Assembly: GCA_910575255.1 (NCBI GenBank) | Contig: CAJTEM010000031.1 | Span: 1-59,019, forward strand | From: Lachnospiraceae bacterium | Lineage (GTDB): Bacteria; Bacillota; Clostridia; Lachnospirales; Lachnospiraceae | Length of the DNA stretch: 59,019 nucleotides | Direction of reading: 5' to 3' | Part shown: positions 27,969-35,909 of the stretch, piece after piece | Layout: every line of letters begins with the position of its first letter | How positions within the stretch are numbered: position 1 is the first letter of the stretch | Made by a program: the position numbers and the translations under genes | Notes under the pieces: generated by a model | What the model was told of the DNA's origin: nothing | Databases searched by the model: none | The model's input: the letters and a program-made list of their open reading frames with translations, nothing else

Positions 27969-28072
27969 TTTGTAACGCCTCCTTCGTATAAATGATAATT
28001 TATAAGCTACTGCCCATAAGTCATTTCCCACTGGAAACATGTCCCAAAAAGGAAAATATTTTATTAAATTCA

Positions 28073-28993
28073 TTAAAGATTACTGAAATATCCTCTTCTA
28101 ATAATTTCCTTTATACCACTAACGACCGTTTCGTAAGGAACATATGTAAATAAAAGCTTGCCAGTAATCGTTTCATAATCTTGCCGATATATTTCTTTAT
28201 CCACAATCTCTGCCAGAACGTCATTGACACATACCCCTGCTTTCGCGGACGGACAAACCGGAAGAGGTTCCCGTAGGTTCCGAACTTCCTGAACAAGCCC
28301 CAATAAAGATGCATCTGGCTTAGTGTATTCCATAATCTTGTAGATATCATATAAATGCCGGGAATGCCGGTCAATCTTATCTGACAAATAATAATCACAG
28401 ATGGCAAAGACCTTATCAATCAGAGTCCGCTCAATCGCCTGCGTTGTGATCTCAAAGGGCATGATGTCAAATTCTTCTGCCAGTTCTTCCTGTTCCGTCA
28501 TTTTCAAGAAACGGTATATATAATTATCGGCCATGCGGTTTACTGTCGGAAAGGGCAATAGGGCAATATAGGTTTCAATGAGCAATTCTGGTTTTAATTC
28601 CAACAGCGGGGAATAAATACTGGGATAACCAGCCCTGTAACAGTTATAACTGCGCCGGCTACGGGTTTCTTCGAGGTTTGTAACAGAGAACCCCAGAGAC
28701 TCTATGGAAGAAATAACTGCCTTTTTTAGCTGCCGCTTACGACTTTCGCCAGGAACGCCTTCTGATGCGGCATAGGAAATATCTATATCTTCCGAAAAGC
28801 GATCCAAAATCTGATAGCATTTTGTCAGAGAGGTGCCGCCTTTAAAAACCATCCACTTTACCCTGGAGGCCAGCTCCTTGAGAGCAAGCGTAACATAATA
28901 ATCCTTTTCAATAATTCCGGGAGGTATATGCAGTTCGTTAGAAGCAGCGATGATAAATTCGCTAAATACTTCGTGGTCATGATGTAAATTCAT
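28073..28993 (-). CDS. AbiEii-type nucleotidyltransferase toxin
   Basis: This 306-residue protein has the nucleotidyltransferase core FKGGTSLTKCYQILDRFSEDIDIS at about 45-70, with GGTS and the DxD pair, and a C-terminal helical part. AbiEii-like toxins modify tRNA or other targets and give phage-abortive infection or type IV toxin-antitoxin behaviour. It overlaps the antitoxin-like gene upstream by 17 bp, as in abiE operons. ATG 28993 is preceded by GGGGA at usable spacing. An ATG at 29011 is a less likely start. Which target is modified cannot be read from sequence. Confidence 0.88.
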   Translation of the reverse strand: MNLHHDHEVFSEFIIAASNELHIPPGIIEKDYYVTLALKELASRVKWMVFKGGTSLTKCYQILDRFSEDIDISYAASEGVPGESRKRQLKKAVISSIESLGFSVTNLEETRSRRSYNCYRAGYPSIYSPLLELKPELLIETYIALLPFPTVNRMADNYIYRFLKMTEQEELAEEFDIMPFEITTQAIERTLIDKVFAICDYYLSDKIDRHSRHLYDIYKIMEYTKPDASLLGLVQEVRNLREPLPVCPSAKAGVCVNDVLAEIVDKEIYRQDYETITGKLLFTYVPYETVVSGIKEIIRRGYFSNL

Positions 28994-29603
28994 AAATAAT
29001 TCCCCATTCAATCAGTTTTTTTGCAGTAGGACCTGTAATGCCAGACAATACGCTGGAAAGAAGTTCCTTACTATAATTTTGTTGTTTTGCATAGTTTCTC
29101 AGAAGATTCCCGGTTTCTAAAGCAGAAAGCTCAGAATACTTTTCTGCCTGGGAAACGGCATCCAAAAGCTGGAGCAATGCAGCGTTTTCCGATGTTATAG
29201 TCGTAGCGGGCCGTTTCAGCCGGATAGCTTGGGAGCCTACGGTAACTGTACGCCCCTTTGTTGATTCTTTTAATGTGATGATCTCCAACATTGCCGGCAT
29301 CTGGGTTGTCAGACCGATCTGATTGGCAAAAGTAGCTCCGGCGAAGTATCCGTAGATTTCTGTTGTACTTTGGATATATTTGCGTATAATGACTTTCATG
29401 GGATCTAAATAACTTTTTTTCAGCAGCCGTGACGCTTTGGGGAGATAATAAATCCCTGTGTCAAAACGAGCCAGGTCGCCTGACTTGAGCATCCGTTTGA
29501 AATACTGGCGCAGGGCATTATCATTAAGCCCATCCAGCTGAATCTCGTTTATGAAAATCGGTTCGTTGTAACCATAGTTTTTTTCCAGATATTCCTTCAG
29601 CAT
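28977..29603 (-). CDS. AbiEi-type antitoxin/regulator (DUF6088-like)
   Basis: This 208-residue protein has an N-terminal winged helix (FINEIQLDGLNDNALRQYFKRMLKSGDLARFDTGIYYLP at about 18-57) and a C-terminal domain. That layout fits antitoxins paired with AbiEii, which repress their own promoter. ATG 29603 (MLKEYLEKNYG) is preceded by AAGGAG. The next gene is the toxin, overlapping. The upstream AT-rich 29605-29700 stretch should hold the operon promoter. Confidence 0.83.
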   Translation of the reverse strand: MLKEYLEKNYGYNEPIFINEIQLDGLNDNALRQYFKRMLKSGDLARFDTGIYYLPKASRLLKKSYLDPMKVIIRKYIQSTTEIYGYFAGATFANQIGLTTQMPAMLEIITLKESTKGRTVTVGSQAIRLKRPATTITSENAALLQLLDAVSQAEKYSELSALETGNLLRNYAKQQNYSKELLSSVLSGITGPTAKKLIEWGIIYEFTS

Positions 29604-29799
29604 ACAGGTATCCACTCCTTCCACCTCCATACTACTATATTTATACCTAAAAGGTCAATAGATATGTCAAAATATAGTTTGTATGTTTTTTTCAGAATTA
29701 TGCAGAGAAGATAAAAGAGCGGATACCTTTAGCTGTCTATAAATCTATATGTTTTCGTATATACCCAAAAGCATACATTGGTTAGGCAGCAGAAACTTT

Positions 29800-30324
29800 T
29801 TACCGTTCTCCGCCTGGCTGGTCATATCTCAAATGCCCCTGTGCCACTTTTGCATGGTTCAGAATCCGAATAAAAGACTTGTCCTGACTCTCCAACGCCT
29901 TTTTATATCCCACTTCTGTCAGAAACAGCCGCATCCTATGCCCTTTATCTCCTATGGGGGATTCTCTCGAAAACACATCAAATATAATCATATGCTTCAC
30001 CTCCGGGCCAAAGCGTTCCAGCGCCATGATGTCATGCCCTTCCAGCTTCTGGGCGCCGGACTCCTGCCGGGCCACAGCAATCATCTCTCCAACAGTCTTT
30101 GCTTTCCGAGGCAGATGATAATTTTTCTGAATATCACAAATCAGCTCCCTACAGTCATTTTCTGAGAGTTCACGGAGTTTCTTTAACAGATTTTCGGCAA
30201 TGTTCCTTTTGTCATGGTCACGGGTATACTGGCAGAACACAGCAATCTCCTGTATCGCATCATACCTGTTGCAGCCTTCCAGCTGAAATACCATCCTCTT
30301 TTCATTCTCGGTCAATGCTATCAT
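29800..30324 (-). CDS. Conserved-looking hypothetical protein
   Basis: This 174-residue soluble protein is not recognised as a named family. It is rich in charged helices (LTENEKRMVFQLEGCNRYDAIQEIAV, RNIAENLLKKLRELSENDCRELICDIQKNY). Similar proteins turn up in integrated elements of Clostridia. ATG 30324 has GGAGG seven bases upstream. A bidirectional hairpin terminator lies 30 bp upstream, and the abiE genes are downstream on the same strand with a 196-bp gap. Confidence 0.6.
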   Translation of the reverse strand: MIALTENEKRMVFQLEGCNRYDAIQEIAVFCQYTRDHDKRNIAENLLKKLRELSENDCRELICDIQKNYHLPRKAKTVGEMIAVARQESGAQKLEGHDIMALERFGPEVKHMIIFDVFSRESPIGDKGHRMRLFLTEVGYKKALESQDKSFIRILNHAKVAQGHLRYDQPGGER

Positions 30325-30353
30325 ATATTTCCTCCAATCCGACCTGATCACCT

Positions 30354-30394
30354 AAAAAAATGGGCCGAGGGGTGAACCTCTGGCCCGTTTTTTT
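30354..30394. terminator. Bidirectional hairpin terminator
   Basis: A GGGCCGAGG stem pairs with CCTCTGGCCC around a short loop, with a seven-A run on the left and a seven-T run on the right. It separates the hypothetical gene from the IS630 transposase. Confidence 0.8.
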
Positions 30395-30472
30395 CGCGTC
30401 CAGCCGGACGCGCGGGGGTGTTGCGATAAAGGGGCGGAAATTAAATTGCCCTATTGAAAGGAGTATCGCATC

Positions 30473-31666
30473 ATGAATACACCAAAACCTTTGTTACTTG
30501 CAGCCGAACACAAGGAAAAACTCGAAAAACTTGTAAAATCCGGCATGACTCCTGCGATCATTGTACAACGCGCAAAGATATTGATTTTAAAAGCAGATGG
30601 CCGCTCAAACGATTCCGTTGCAGAGGAACTTGGCATAAACAAGAGAACAGTTCTTCTTTGGACCAAAAAGTATCGCAACCGCTCCGCCAATGAAACACTG
30701 GATGATATCTTAAGCGTTTCTGAGGGCAGAGGCCCCAAAGAGGAAATCTCCGGTGAGGCCAAAACCTGGATAACAGGTATTGCCTGCCAAAAACCGAAAG
30801 ACCTTGGCTATGCAGCTGAAACATGGACGAATTCAGCATTGACCAGACATATCCGTCAACACACTGCGGCCGCAGGTTACCAACGTCTTACAACGATTTC
30901 GGAAAGCAGTGTGTTTAAAATTCTTTCAAAAAGTAACATTAAGCCATTCCGTGTTCAGTATTACTGCGGGCGGCTTGACCCGGACTTCGACAGCAAAATG
31001 CATAATGTCCTTCTCGTGTACAAGCAGATCTTGCTTCAGTTTGATAAGGAAGGTAAGCGGATCCCGTTTGAGGGTCAGGCAACACACGTCCTTTCCTATG
31101 ATGAAAAACCCGGGATCCAGGCCATTGCAACAACCGGAGAGGATCTCCTGCCTAATGAGGGCCATGGCACCATAAAGCGTGATTATGAGTATAAGCGGCT
31201 TGGTACAGTATCGCTGCTTGCGGGAATAGACCTCCAGACAGGTGAAGCGATTCCTCTAGTAAGTGATACGCATAACAGCAGAGATTATATCGCTTTTCTT
31301 GAGAATTTGAATAACAAATATCCCTAGGAAGATAAGATCCGCCTTATCCTCGATAATTTAAAGGTGCATTCATCTGCAGATGTACAGGAATATCTATCAA
31401 CCGTACCTGGCAGATTCGAGTTTGTGTTCACGCCAAAGCATGCATCATGGCTCAACCTTGCAGAAGGTTTCTTCAGTAAAATGACAAAACAGATGCTGAG
31501 AAACATACGGGTCAAAACAAAGGACGAATTAGTAACTCGCATCTACAAATATTTTGATGAAATCAATGAAACTCCAGTGGTTTATCATTGGACGTGGAAT
31601 TTGGGCGACATTGATGCATCTGAAACTGTGGTTACTGAAACATTTTCAAAAAGTGTAACTAATTAA
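30473..31666 (+). pseudogene. IS630-family transposase with in-frame amber stop
   Basis: The frame reads an N-terminal helix-turn-helix (DSVAEELGINKRTVLLWTKKY), then a DDE core with LSYDEKPGIQAIATTGEDL and the next Asp in IRLILDNLKVHSS, and ends at 31666. A TAG at 31325-31327 (after ENLNNKYP) splits it into 284 and 113 codons in the same frame. A single AAG-to-TAG change would explain this. AAAGGAG precedes the ATG. The right edge near 31673-31683 has GTTATACTAGT. No matching left terminal repeat was found, so the IS may be truncated. It should be inactive unless the stop is suppressed. Confidence 0.85.
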
Positions 31667-31683
31667 AAAGTGTTATACTAGTA

Positions 31684-31869
31684 TCTAATTCATGGACTGG
31701 AACATCAAGTGTAACAGATAAAATTATATTCTGTGAGAAATTGCTATCTGAAATATCCGGAGTGCAATTTCTGAAACATAAAAAACGAATCAAAGACGAG
31801 ATTGCAAAATGGAAAGCAGTTAGAAATAATGAAGAAGTGGAAGAAATTCTTATGAAAATGTACCAATAA
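31684..31869 (+). pseudogene. C-terminal remnant of a gene cut by the IS630 element
   Basis: An open stretch of 61 codons with no start runs from the edge of the IS to TAA at 31867-31869. It reads as a normal soluble protein end (ISGVQFLKHKKRIKDEIAKW, then EEVEEILMKMYQ). No family is recognised. The N-terminal half was not found left of the IS, so that side was lost or replaced. Confidence 0.5.
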
Positions 31870-31933
31870 ATAACTGGCAATGTTTGATGAAAATGTTGTC
31901 ATATTAAAAAGCCGGATTTACTCGGACTCAAAA

Positions 31934-32069
31934 CGTTTGCGGAAGGATTCGAACCTTCGGTGCGTTGCCGCACACCGCCTTAGCAGGTCGCAGGATGTCC
32001 GGGGGACATCCGCTTTGCGACGACCGAAGTGGAACGGAGAGGCACCATAGACCTCTCGGACACACAAAC
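31934..32069 (-). tRNA. tRNA-Ser(GCU)-like gene interrupted by a 53-nt insert
   Basis: The acceptor GTTTGTG (from 32069) pairs with CGCAAAC (31935-31941), G73 follows, and the T arm (GAAGG, TTCGAAT, CCTTC) and long variable arm are intact. The anticodon loop CTGCTAA has anticodon GCT at 31982-31984. The 5' strand of the anticodon stem, expected CCGCC, is replaced by a 53-nt structured insert at 31988-32040. Without it the gene would be about 88 nt, normal for serine. Whether an RNA is matured from it is unknown. Confidence 0.75.
31988..32040 (-). repeat. tRNA-embedded hairpin element, Ser copy
   Basis: Read on the tRNA strand it has CCGTTCCACTTCGG, then outer stem GTCGCA/TGCGAC, a 4-nt bulge AAGC, inner stem GGATGTCC/GGACATCC and a CCC loop. 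The His copy (opposite orientation) and a diverged Lys copy share this plan with base-pair-preserving changes. Confidence 0.8.
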
Positions 32070-32075
32070 GGAAAG

Positions 32076-32158
32076 TGGATGGGGCAGGACTCGAACCTGC
32101 GGTGTTTCTTTGTGACGGATTTACAGTCCGCTGCCCTCGCCACTAGGCATACCCATCC
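32076..32158 (-). tRNA. tRNA-Tyr(GUA)
   Basis: This 83-nt gene has acceptor GGATGGG pairing with CCCATCC, D arm, anticodon loop CTGTAAA with GTA, a variable region typical of tyrosine tRNA, and T loop TTCGAGT. Discriminator A is followed by no encoded CCA. It is the only intact tRNA of the cluster. Confidence 0.93.
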
Positions 32159-32162
32159 ATGG

Positions 32163-32284
32163 GGTGACCAGGGGGAATCGGTCTCCGCTCCGCTTCGGTC
32201 GGCGCAGAGCAGATGTCCCCCGGACATCTTGCGCCCCCATAAGCAGAGCCACAATCTGCCGGACTACCATTGTCCTATAGCCAC
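32163..32284 (-). tRNA. tRNA-His(GUG)-like gene with a 58-nt T-loop insert
   Basis: Acceptor GTGGCTA pairs with TGGTCAC over seven positions with two wobble pairs. The anticodon stem GCAGA/TCTGC holds loop TTGTGGC (anticodon at 32250-32252), C73 is present, and CCA is encoded at 32160-32162. The T stem is GGGGG/CCCCC, but the T loop, normally seven bases, is a 58-nt stretch (32176-32233) that keeps CGATT at its 3' end. It lacks an encoded G-1. It starts 1 bp upstream of tRNA-Tyr after the CCA. Confidence 0.75.
32176..32233. repeat. tRNA-embedded hairpin element, His copy
   Basis: In the orientation opposite to the tRNA it reads CTCCGCTCCGCTTCGGTC, outer stem GGCGCA/TGCGCC, bulge GAGC, inner stem AGATGTCC/GGACATCT, loop CCC. 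About 85% of bases match the Ser copy, and stem differences are compensated. Confidence 0.8.
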
Positions 32285-32288
32285 AGTA

Positions 32289-32410
32289 GCTCCTGCGGGG
32301 TGCTGTGGTCCGGTGGACCACGTTTAGCACGGACCGGAACGAAGTGGAAACCTCGGACCCATGGCCACTCTATTAAAAGTCGAGTGCTCTTCCATCTGAG
32401 CGAATGGAGC
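32289..32410 (-). tRNA. tRNA-Lys(UUU)-like gene, T arm disrupted by a ~57-nt insert
   Basis: The 5' half is normal for lysine: acceptor GCTCCAT, D arm GCTCAGATGGAAGAGC and anticodon loop CTTTTAA with TTT at 32375-32377. After ATGGG the T loop is replaced by about 57 nt (32301-32357). CCCC and GGAGC then allow only partial T-stem and acceptor pairing, with four mismatched positions. The total of 122 nt equals that of the His gene. It looks more decayed than His and may be a pseudogene. Confidence 0.6.
32301..32357 (-). repeat. tRNA-embedded hairpin element, Lys copy
   Basis: It contains TTTCCACTTCG, outer stem GTGCT/AGCAC, bulge AAAC, inner stem GTGGTCC/GGACCAC and loop ACC. It has the same architecture as the Ser and His copies with different bases in both stems. 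Confidence 0.75.
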
Positions 32411-32412
32411 AT

Positions 32413-32448
32413 AAAAAATACCGCCTACCTCATACAAGATAAGCGGTA
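32413..32448 (-). terminator. Hairpin terminator between a small ORF and tRNA-Lys
   Basis: On the minus strand TACCGC and GCGGTA form a stem followed by six T, ending three bases before the tRNA-Lys 5' end. This would end the transcript of the upstream small gene and leaves little room for a tRNA promoter. Confidence 0.7.
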
Positions 32449-32504
32449 CATAAATCCATGTTCTATTCCTGTCAGGCATCCGTACAAAATCTGCCGTCCA
32501 GGTA

Positions 32505-32648
32505 TCACACAGTTTTTCGCCTTTTCCTTACCTTACATGAGCGCATCTTAACCAGACTCTGTTCTTTTTCTTTACTGAACAGTGCCTCATAATGTTCGCT
32601 ATGCAGATAATATGCGAAAGCCTTCGCAGCGAAATTAACTGTTGCCAT
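32505..32648 (-). CDS. Small basic hypothetical protein, 47 residues
   Basis: An ATG at 32648 with AAAGGAA seven bases upstream opens a 47-codon frame. The product begins MATVNFAAKAFAYYLHSEHY and has a very basic end. No family is recognised. Its own terminator lies at 32413-32448. The left attachment repeat of the 18-kb element is about 75 bp upstream, so integration probably changed its promoter region. Confidence 0.5.
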   Translation of the reverse strand: MATVNFAAKAFAYYLHSEHYEALFSKEKEQSLVKMRSCKVRKRRKTV

Positions 32649-32723
32649 GATCATTTCCTTTCTGGACTCATTCGGTCCGCTTTTTTCTTAACTGTAATTA
32701 CTATAACACCAATTCACGAATTT

Positions 32724-32744
32724 GTCATTATACCAATAATATAA
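32724..32744. repeat. attL: left 21-bp direct repeat
   Basis: The 21 bp starting GTCATTATACC and ending AATATAA is identical to 51091-51111. The integrase gene ends 200 bp inside, so this is the probable attL core. Confidence 0.85.
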
Positions 32745-32944
32745 AGTTGTTCCTTTTATCATTTTTTATCTTTATTCATCGCCATGCTCAAAAACCTTGA
32801 TTCTATCGGACTTATTTAATGTCAATCCCTCTATTTCATTTTATCTTTGTTTATCATGATTCAATGTCTACCCCACGGAAAAGGGGTGGAAATTGGGGTA
32901 TTACTGGGGTAACGAAAAGGGCGGTCACAATGCCGCCCCTGCTG

Positions 32945-34051
32945 CTATATCACAATTTTTAGATTGTCCATTTCCTTTTGTTTTGTATTGGGCAAAACGT
33001 GGCTGTATAAGTCCATCGTCATTGCAAGGCTGCTATGCCCCAGGATGGTCTTCAAGGTCTGGGGGCTCCCTCCCTGCTCTATATACCGTGTCGCAAAGGT
33101 ATCCCTTAAAGCGTGTGCTGTGAAATGCTCCATTGGTCTGCCCTGCTCTTCCAGTCTGGCCAGTGCGTCACTGATTGCCCGGTTTATTGCGTGGTTATGT
33201 ACTATGCCGCCATATACGGATGCAAAAATCCTGTTGTCATTCATCGGCAGAACATTCCCAAGCTTTTTCCGCTGGTCTGACAGAACCCCCTTGATTGTAT
33301 CATTTAACGGAATATCCCTCTTCCCCGCTTCGCTTTTGGGGCTCCCTATTGCCATGGTGCCATTCTCATTGAAAGTGACGGTCTTCGTTACATGAATAAC
33401 ATTCTGCCTGTAGTCGATATCGCTCCATGCCAGGGCGGCGGCTTCACCAATCCTCATGCCCGTGCATAAAAGAAGCAAAACAAACTCGTAATAATAATCT
33501 TTCGCCATCTCCTGCATGAAGTCCTTTTGCTCCTGTTCTGACAGCGCCCTGTGGTATGTTTCCGTAGCCTTGTCCGTCTCCTTTAAAGCCTTAATTCCAT
33601 CCGCAGGGCTTTTGAGAATAATATCATCATGTACAGCATCATTCAGGACTACTTTTAATGTCCTCATTACCCCATTGCAGGTAGTTGCTGCCAACCTCTC
33701 GGAAATATCCCTCTGCATGTTCAAAATTTCCCTGCGTTCAAGTTGCTGTACTTTTCTGCCGCCAATCTGCGGAGATATATGCTTGTAATAATAGCTTCTA
33801 TATGTTTTCAGGGTGTTACCCTTTGTTCCGTTCCTCTTCCCGGTCAGCCATTCAGCAAAATACTGGTCAAGCGTCAGATTCCGGTTATCCGTGTATATCC
33901 CGGCTTCAATCTTTTTCCTGATCTCCTGTTCTTTCTGCGAAATCTCCTTTGTATTCTTCCCGTAAATGCTGTACCTCTTGCCGTCTATGGTAAACCGCTT
34001 CTCCAGTGTGCCGTCTGCACGTTTCCTTGTACCGGCTCCCAGTCTTGCCAT
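32945..34051 (-). CDS. Tyrosine recombinase/integrase of the 18.4-kb element
   Basis: This 368-residue integrase has an N-terminal AP2-like arm domain (RFTIDGKRYSIYGKNTKEISQKEQ), a SAM-like core-binding domain (about 60-160) and the catalytic domain. Catalytic residues are seen in CTGMRIGEAAAL (Arg), HALRDTFATR (His, Arg), LGHSSLAMTMDLYSHV (His, Tyr). It resembles Tn916/ICE and phage integrases. ATG 34051 has AAAGGCGG upstream. It is last in a run of small overlapping genes from 35783, so excision may depend on that transcript. Confidence 0.95.
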   Translation of the reverse strand: MARLGAGTRKRADGTLEKRFTIDGKRYSIYGKNTKEISQKEQEIRKKIEAGIYTDNRNLTLDQYFAEWLTGKRNGTKGNTLKTYRSYYYKHISPQIGGRKVQQLERREILNMQRDISERLAATTCNGVMRTLKVVLNDAVHDDIILKSPADGIKALKETDKATETYHRALSEQEQKDFMQEMAKDYYYEFVLLLLCTGMRIGEAAALAWSDIDYRQNVIHVTKTVTFNENGTMAIGSPKSEAGKRDIPLNDTIKGVLSDQRKKLGNVLPMNDNRIFASVYGGIVHNHAINRAISDALARLEEQGRPMEHFTAHALRDTFATRYIEQGGSPQTLKTILGHSSLAMTMDLYSHVLPNTKQKEMDNLKIVI

Positions 34052-34124
34052 AATAAGCACCGCCTTTCTATAATGTGGGACAGGGCAGCAGTCATAAAAG
34101 CCGCCGCCCGCTCCCTTATTCCCT

Positions 34125-34265
34125 TTACCTGAAAATCAATACTGCTGCCTGGATGATATTCCCGGCCAGTGAGATAATAAGCGCAACTCTGCATCTGGTA
34201 AGCTGTCTTTTCATGTCGCCTAAAATCTCCGTTGCAAGGTTCATCCGCTCTTTGCCCTTTGCCAT
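34125..34265 (-). CDS. Small membrane protein, 46 residues
   Basis: The ATG at 34265 overlaps the stop of the previous gene (TAATG) and has GGAGG nine bases upstream. The product begins MAKGKERMNLATEILGDM and ends with one membrane segment (VALIISLAGNIIQAAVLIF). Translational coupling makes it credible despite its size. Function unknown. Confidence 0.7.
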   Translation of the reverse strand: MAKGKERMNLATEILGDMKRQLTRCRVALIISLAGNIIQAAVLIFR

Positions 34266-34543
34266 TATGCAGCACCTCCTTTCATGATTTCTCTAAATTC
34301 CCAGTCCTCTATATAGATTCTCTCGTCCACATTTTCCATCAATGGGTCATTGTTGGGTGGCGTGTACTCTTCCCGGAGATAATTCTTGCAGATAACCGTT
34401 TTCAGCCCGATAAAGATAAGCAAGGAATTATATCCCCTCGAAGCTGCTCTATCATACAAAAGCGTTATTCCACGTTTTGTTATGGGTGTTCTTTCTGCAT
34501 ACTGCTGCATTATCTTCCTGATAACCTCATGCCGCTGCATCAT
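34265..34543 (-). CDS. Hypothetical protein of the integrase operon
   Basis: This 92-residue soluble protein has no recognised family. It has a basic N-terminal helix (MMQRHEVIRKIMQQYAERTP) and an acidic C-terminal half. Its ATG overlaps the stop of the upstream ParB-like gene by four bases (ATGA type), and its own stop overlaps the next start, so it is part of a tightly coupled run leading to the integrase. Confidence 0.65.
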   Translation of the reverse strand: MMQRHEVIRKIMQQYAERTPITKRGITLLYDRAASRGYNSLLIFIGLKTVICKNYLREEYTPPNNDPLMENVDERIYIEDWEFREIMKGGAA

Positions 34544-35262
34544 GGCTTTTTCCTCTTTACCCTGATAACCATTCTAAGCGGCTCCGGCCCATTCCCGGCG
34601 CATTCCTCGACTGCCGTTACAATAACCGTTCTAACGCCCCTCTCCGTGCGCACAACCGTCCTGTCCCCGGCAGATACCCGGTCAATGAGGAGCCCCGGCA
34701 GTTCCCAGGAATACAGCTTGCCGCCGGGTTTGTGGGATGCCCTCACAATCTGCCGTCTGCCGTACCGGACCGGAACACACTGGATGCCGTGCGCCCTGGC
34801 CACCAAATAGCTTGTGTAACCGTCTACCAGATTGCCCTGGCTGTCAAGGATAATCTGTGACTGCAGGAGTCCGGTTTCCTCGAAATACCGCTCTTTCCTC
34901 TGCATCTTCTCCGGCTCCGGCTCATGCGCCGCAAAGCAAGGATAAATCTTTACTTCATCAGTGGGAATGTCCACCACTTCCCCGGATGCTCTCACACCCT
35001 GCCGCCATGCTTCATTCGCATATTCTGTATAAATGTCAAATAACATATTGCTTTCCTCACTTTCACACATACTATGATACTCTTTCTCGTACCATCCTTT
35101 TACCATACCAACCGTAAAACAAAAGCCGCTGTTTTTCACTCTCCTGCCTTTTTCATAGACATTATTTATTGCATTGATAAAGGCCGTGATAAATTCCTTG
35201 CCGATACCCCTTTCAAATTCCGAGTACTGGAACTGCTCTATTGTCAGTGGGTATTGCATCAT
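34540..35262 (-). CDS. ParB/sulfiredoxin-fold-like protein
   Basis: This 240-residue protein contains a segment ILDSQGNLVDGYTSYLVARA at about 140-160 that resembles the ParB/Srx fold, in which a conserved G-x-x-R/Y turn binds nucleotide. The N-terminal half is helical and not recognised. The last 60 residues form a separate beta-rich piece. Four-base overlaps join it to both neighbours. A role in partition or DNA modification is possible but unproven. Confidence 0.6.
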   Translation of the reverse strand: MMQYPLTIEQFQYSEFERGIGKEFITAFINAINNVYEKGRRVKNSGFCFTVGMVKGWYEKEYHSMCESEESNMLFDIYTEYANEAWRQGVRASGEVVDIPTDEVKIYPCFAAHEPEPEKMQRKERYFEETGLLQSQIILDSQGNLVDGYTSYLVARAHGIQCVPVRYGRRQIVRASHKPGGKLYSWELPGLLIDRVSAGDRTVVRTERGVRTVIVTAVEECAGNGPEPLRMVIRVKRKKP

Positions 35263-35783
35263 GCCGCACCGCCTTTCCGGGCAGAAATTCCCCTTTTCGT
35301 GGGTTCAGGTCTTGCAAAAAGAATATAATCAGATAGCTGCCTTTTCGCTCCCAAATAGTGAATGTATGAAAGTTTATTGATATGCGCCGCTTTAAGGAAC
35401 TTCTGATTTTCCCGGTCAGCCCATTCTAAATATTTTTCTGCTTTCTGATTGCCCTCCCTTGCCATGCACTTTAGCCGGATATACAGGTTGTTTACTTCGG
35501 CAACCATCTTCCTGTGCCTTCTCCTGCCCATGTCCAGCATAATCACTTTCGGGCAGGTCAGAACCGATAGCGGTATGCCGTTATAACGTGCCACTCTCCG
35601 TATTTCATCAGCGGTCAATTCTTCCTCGCCCCGGAATGCCGCCAGTACCAATTCATTTGTTACGTTTGCGAAATATCCAACATACAGACAGCTTTGTTTC
35701 TGTACTTCAATCAAGTTTGGGTACTTGTACCCTTTATATAGTCCTGCTCCTTCTTCTCTAAGGAACTGCAAATACCAATCCAA
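35259..35783 (-). CDS. Hypothetical protein, first gene of the integrase run
   Basis: This 174-residue protein has no recognised domain. It contains a helix-rich middle (ELTADEIRRVARYNGIPLSVL) that could be an XRE-like helical unit, then a long charged helix (RRRHRKMVAEVNNLYIRLKCM). The start is TTG 35783 with GAGGAA nine bases upstream. Its stop overlaps the ParB-like start. Confidence 0.6.
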   Translation of the reverse strand: MDWYLQFLREEGAGLYKGYKYPNLIEVQKQSCLYVGYFANVTNELVLAAFRGEEELTADEIRRVARYNGIPLSVLTCPKVIMLDMGRRRHRKMVAEVNNLYIRLKCMAREGNQKAEKYLEWADRENQKFLKAAHINKLSYIHYLGAKRQLSDYILFARPEPTKRGISARKGGAA

Positions 35784-35909
35784 GATAATTTCCTCTACTT
35801 TCTTTACAGAGGGCAGCAGGCGTGTTACAATACCTGCATACCCCCCAATTTGCTTAGTTGTCGGGTTACTTGCCCCTATCAGACTGCTACTCTGGTAAGG
35901 GCATTTTCT

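Noticed and set aside
30395-30472. Left terminal repeat of the IS630 element
   Set aside because: A local GC hairpin is present, but nothing matches the right edge GTTATACTAGT, so no terminus is claimed.
31934-32410. Group I or other known introns in the tRNAs
   Set aside because: The inserts are only 53-58 nt, lack group I core elements, and do not sit at usual anticodon-loop intron positions.
32125-32551. ORFs running across the tRNA cluster on both strands
   Set aside because: They overlap clear tRNA arms and have no coding character.
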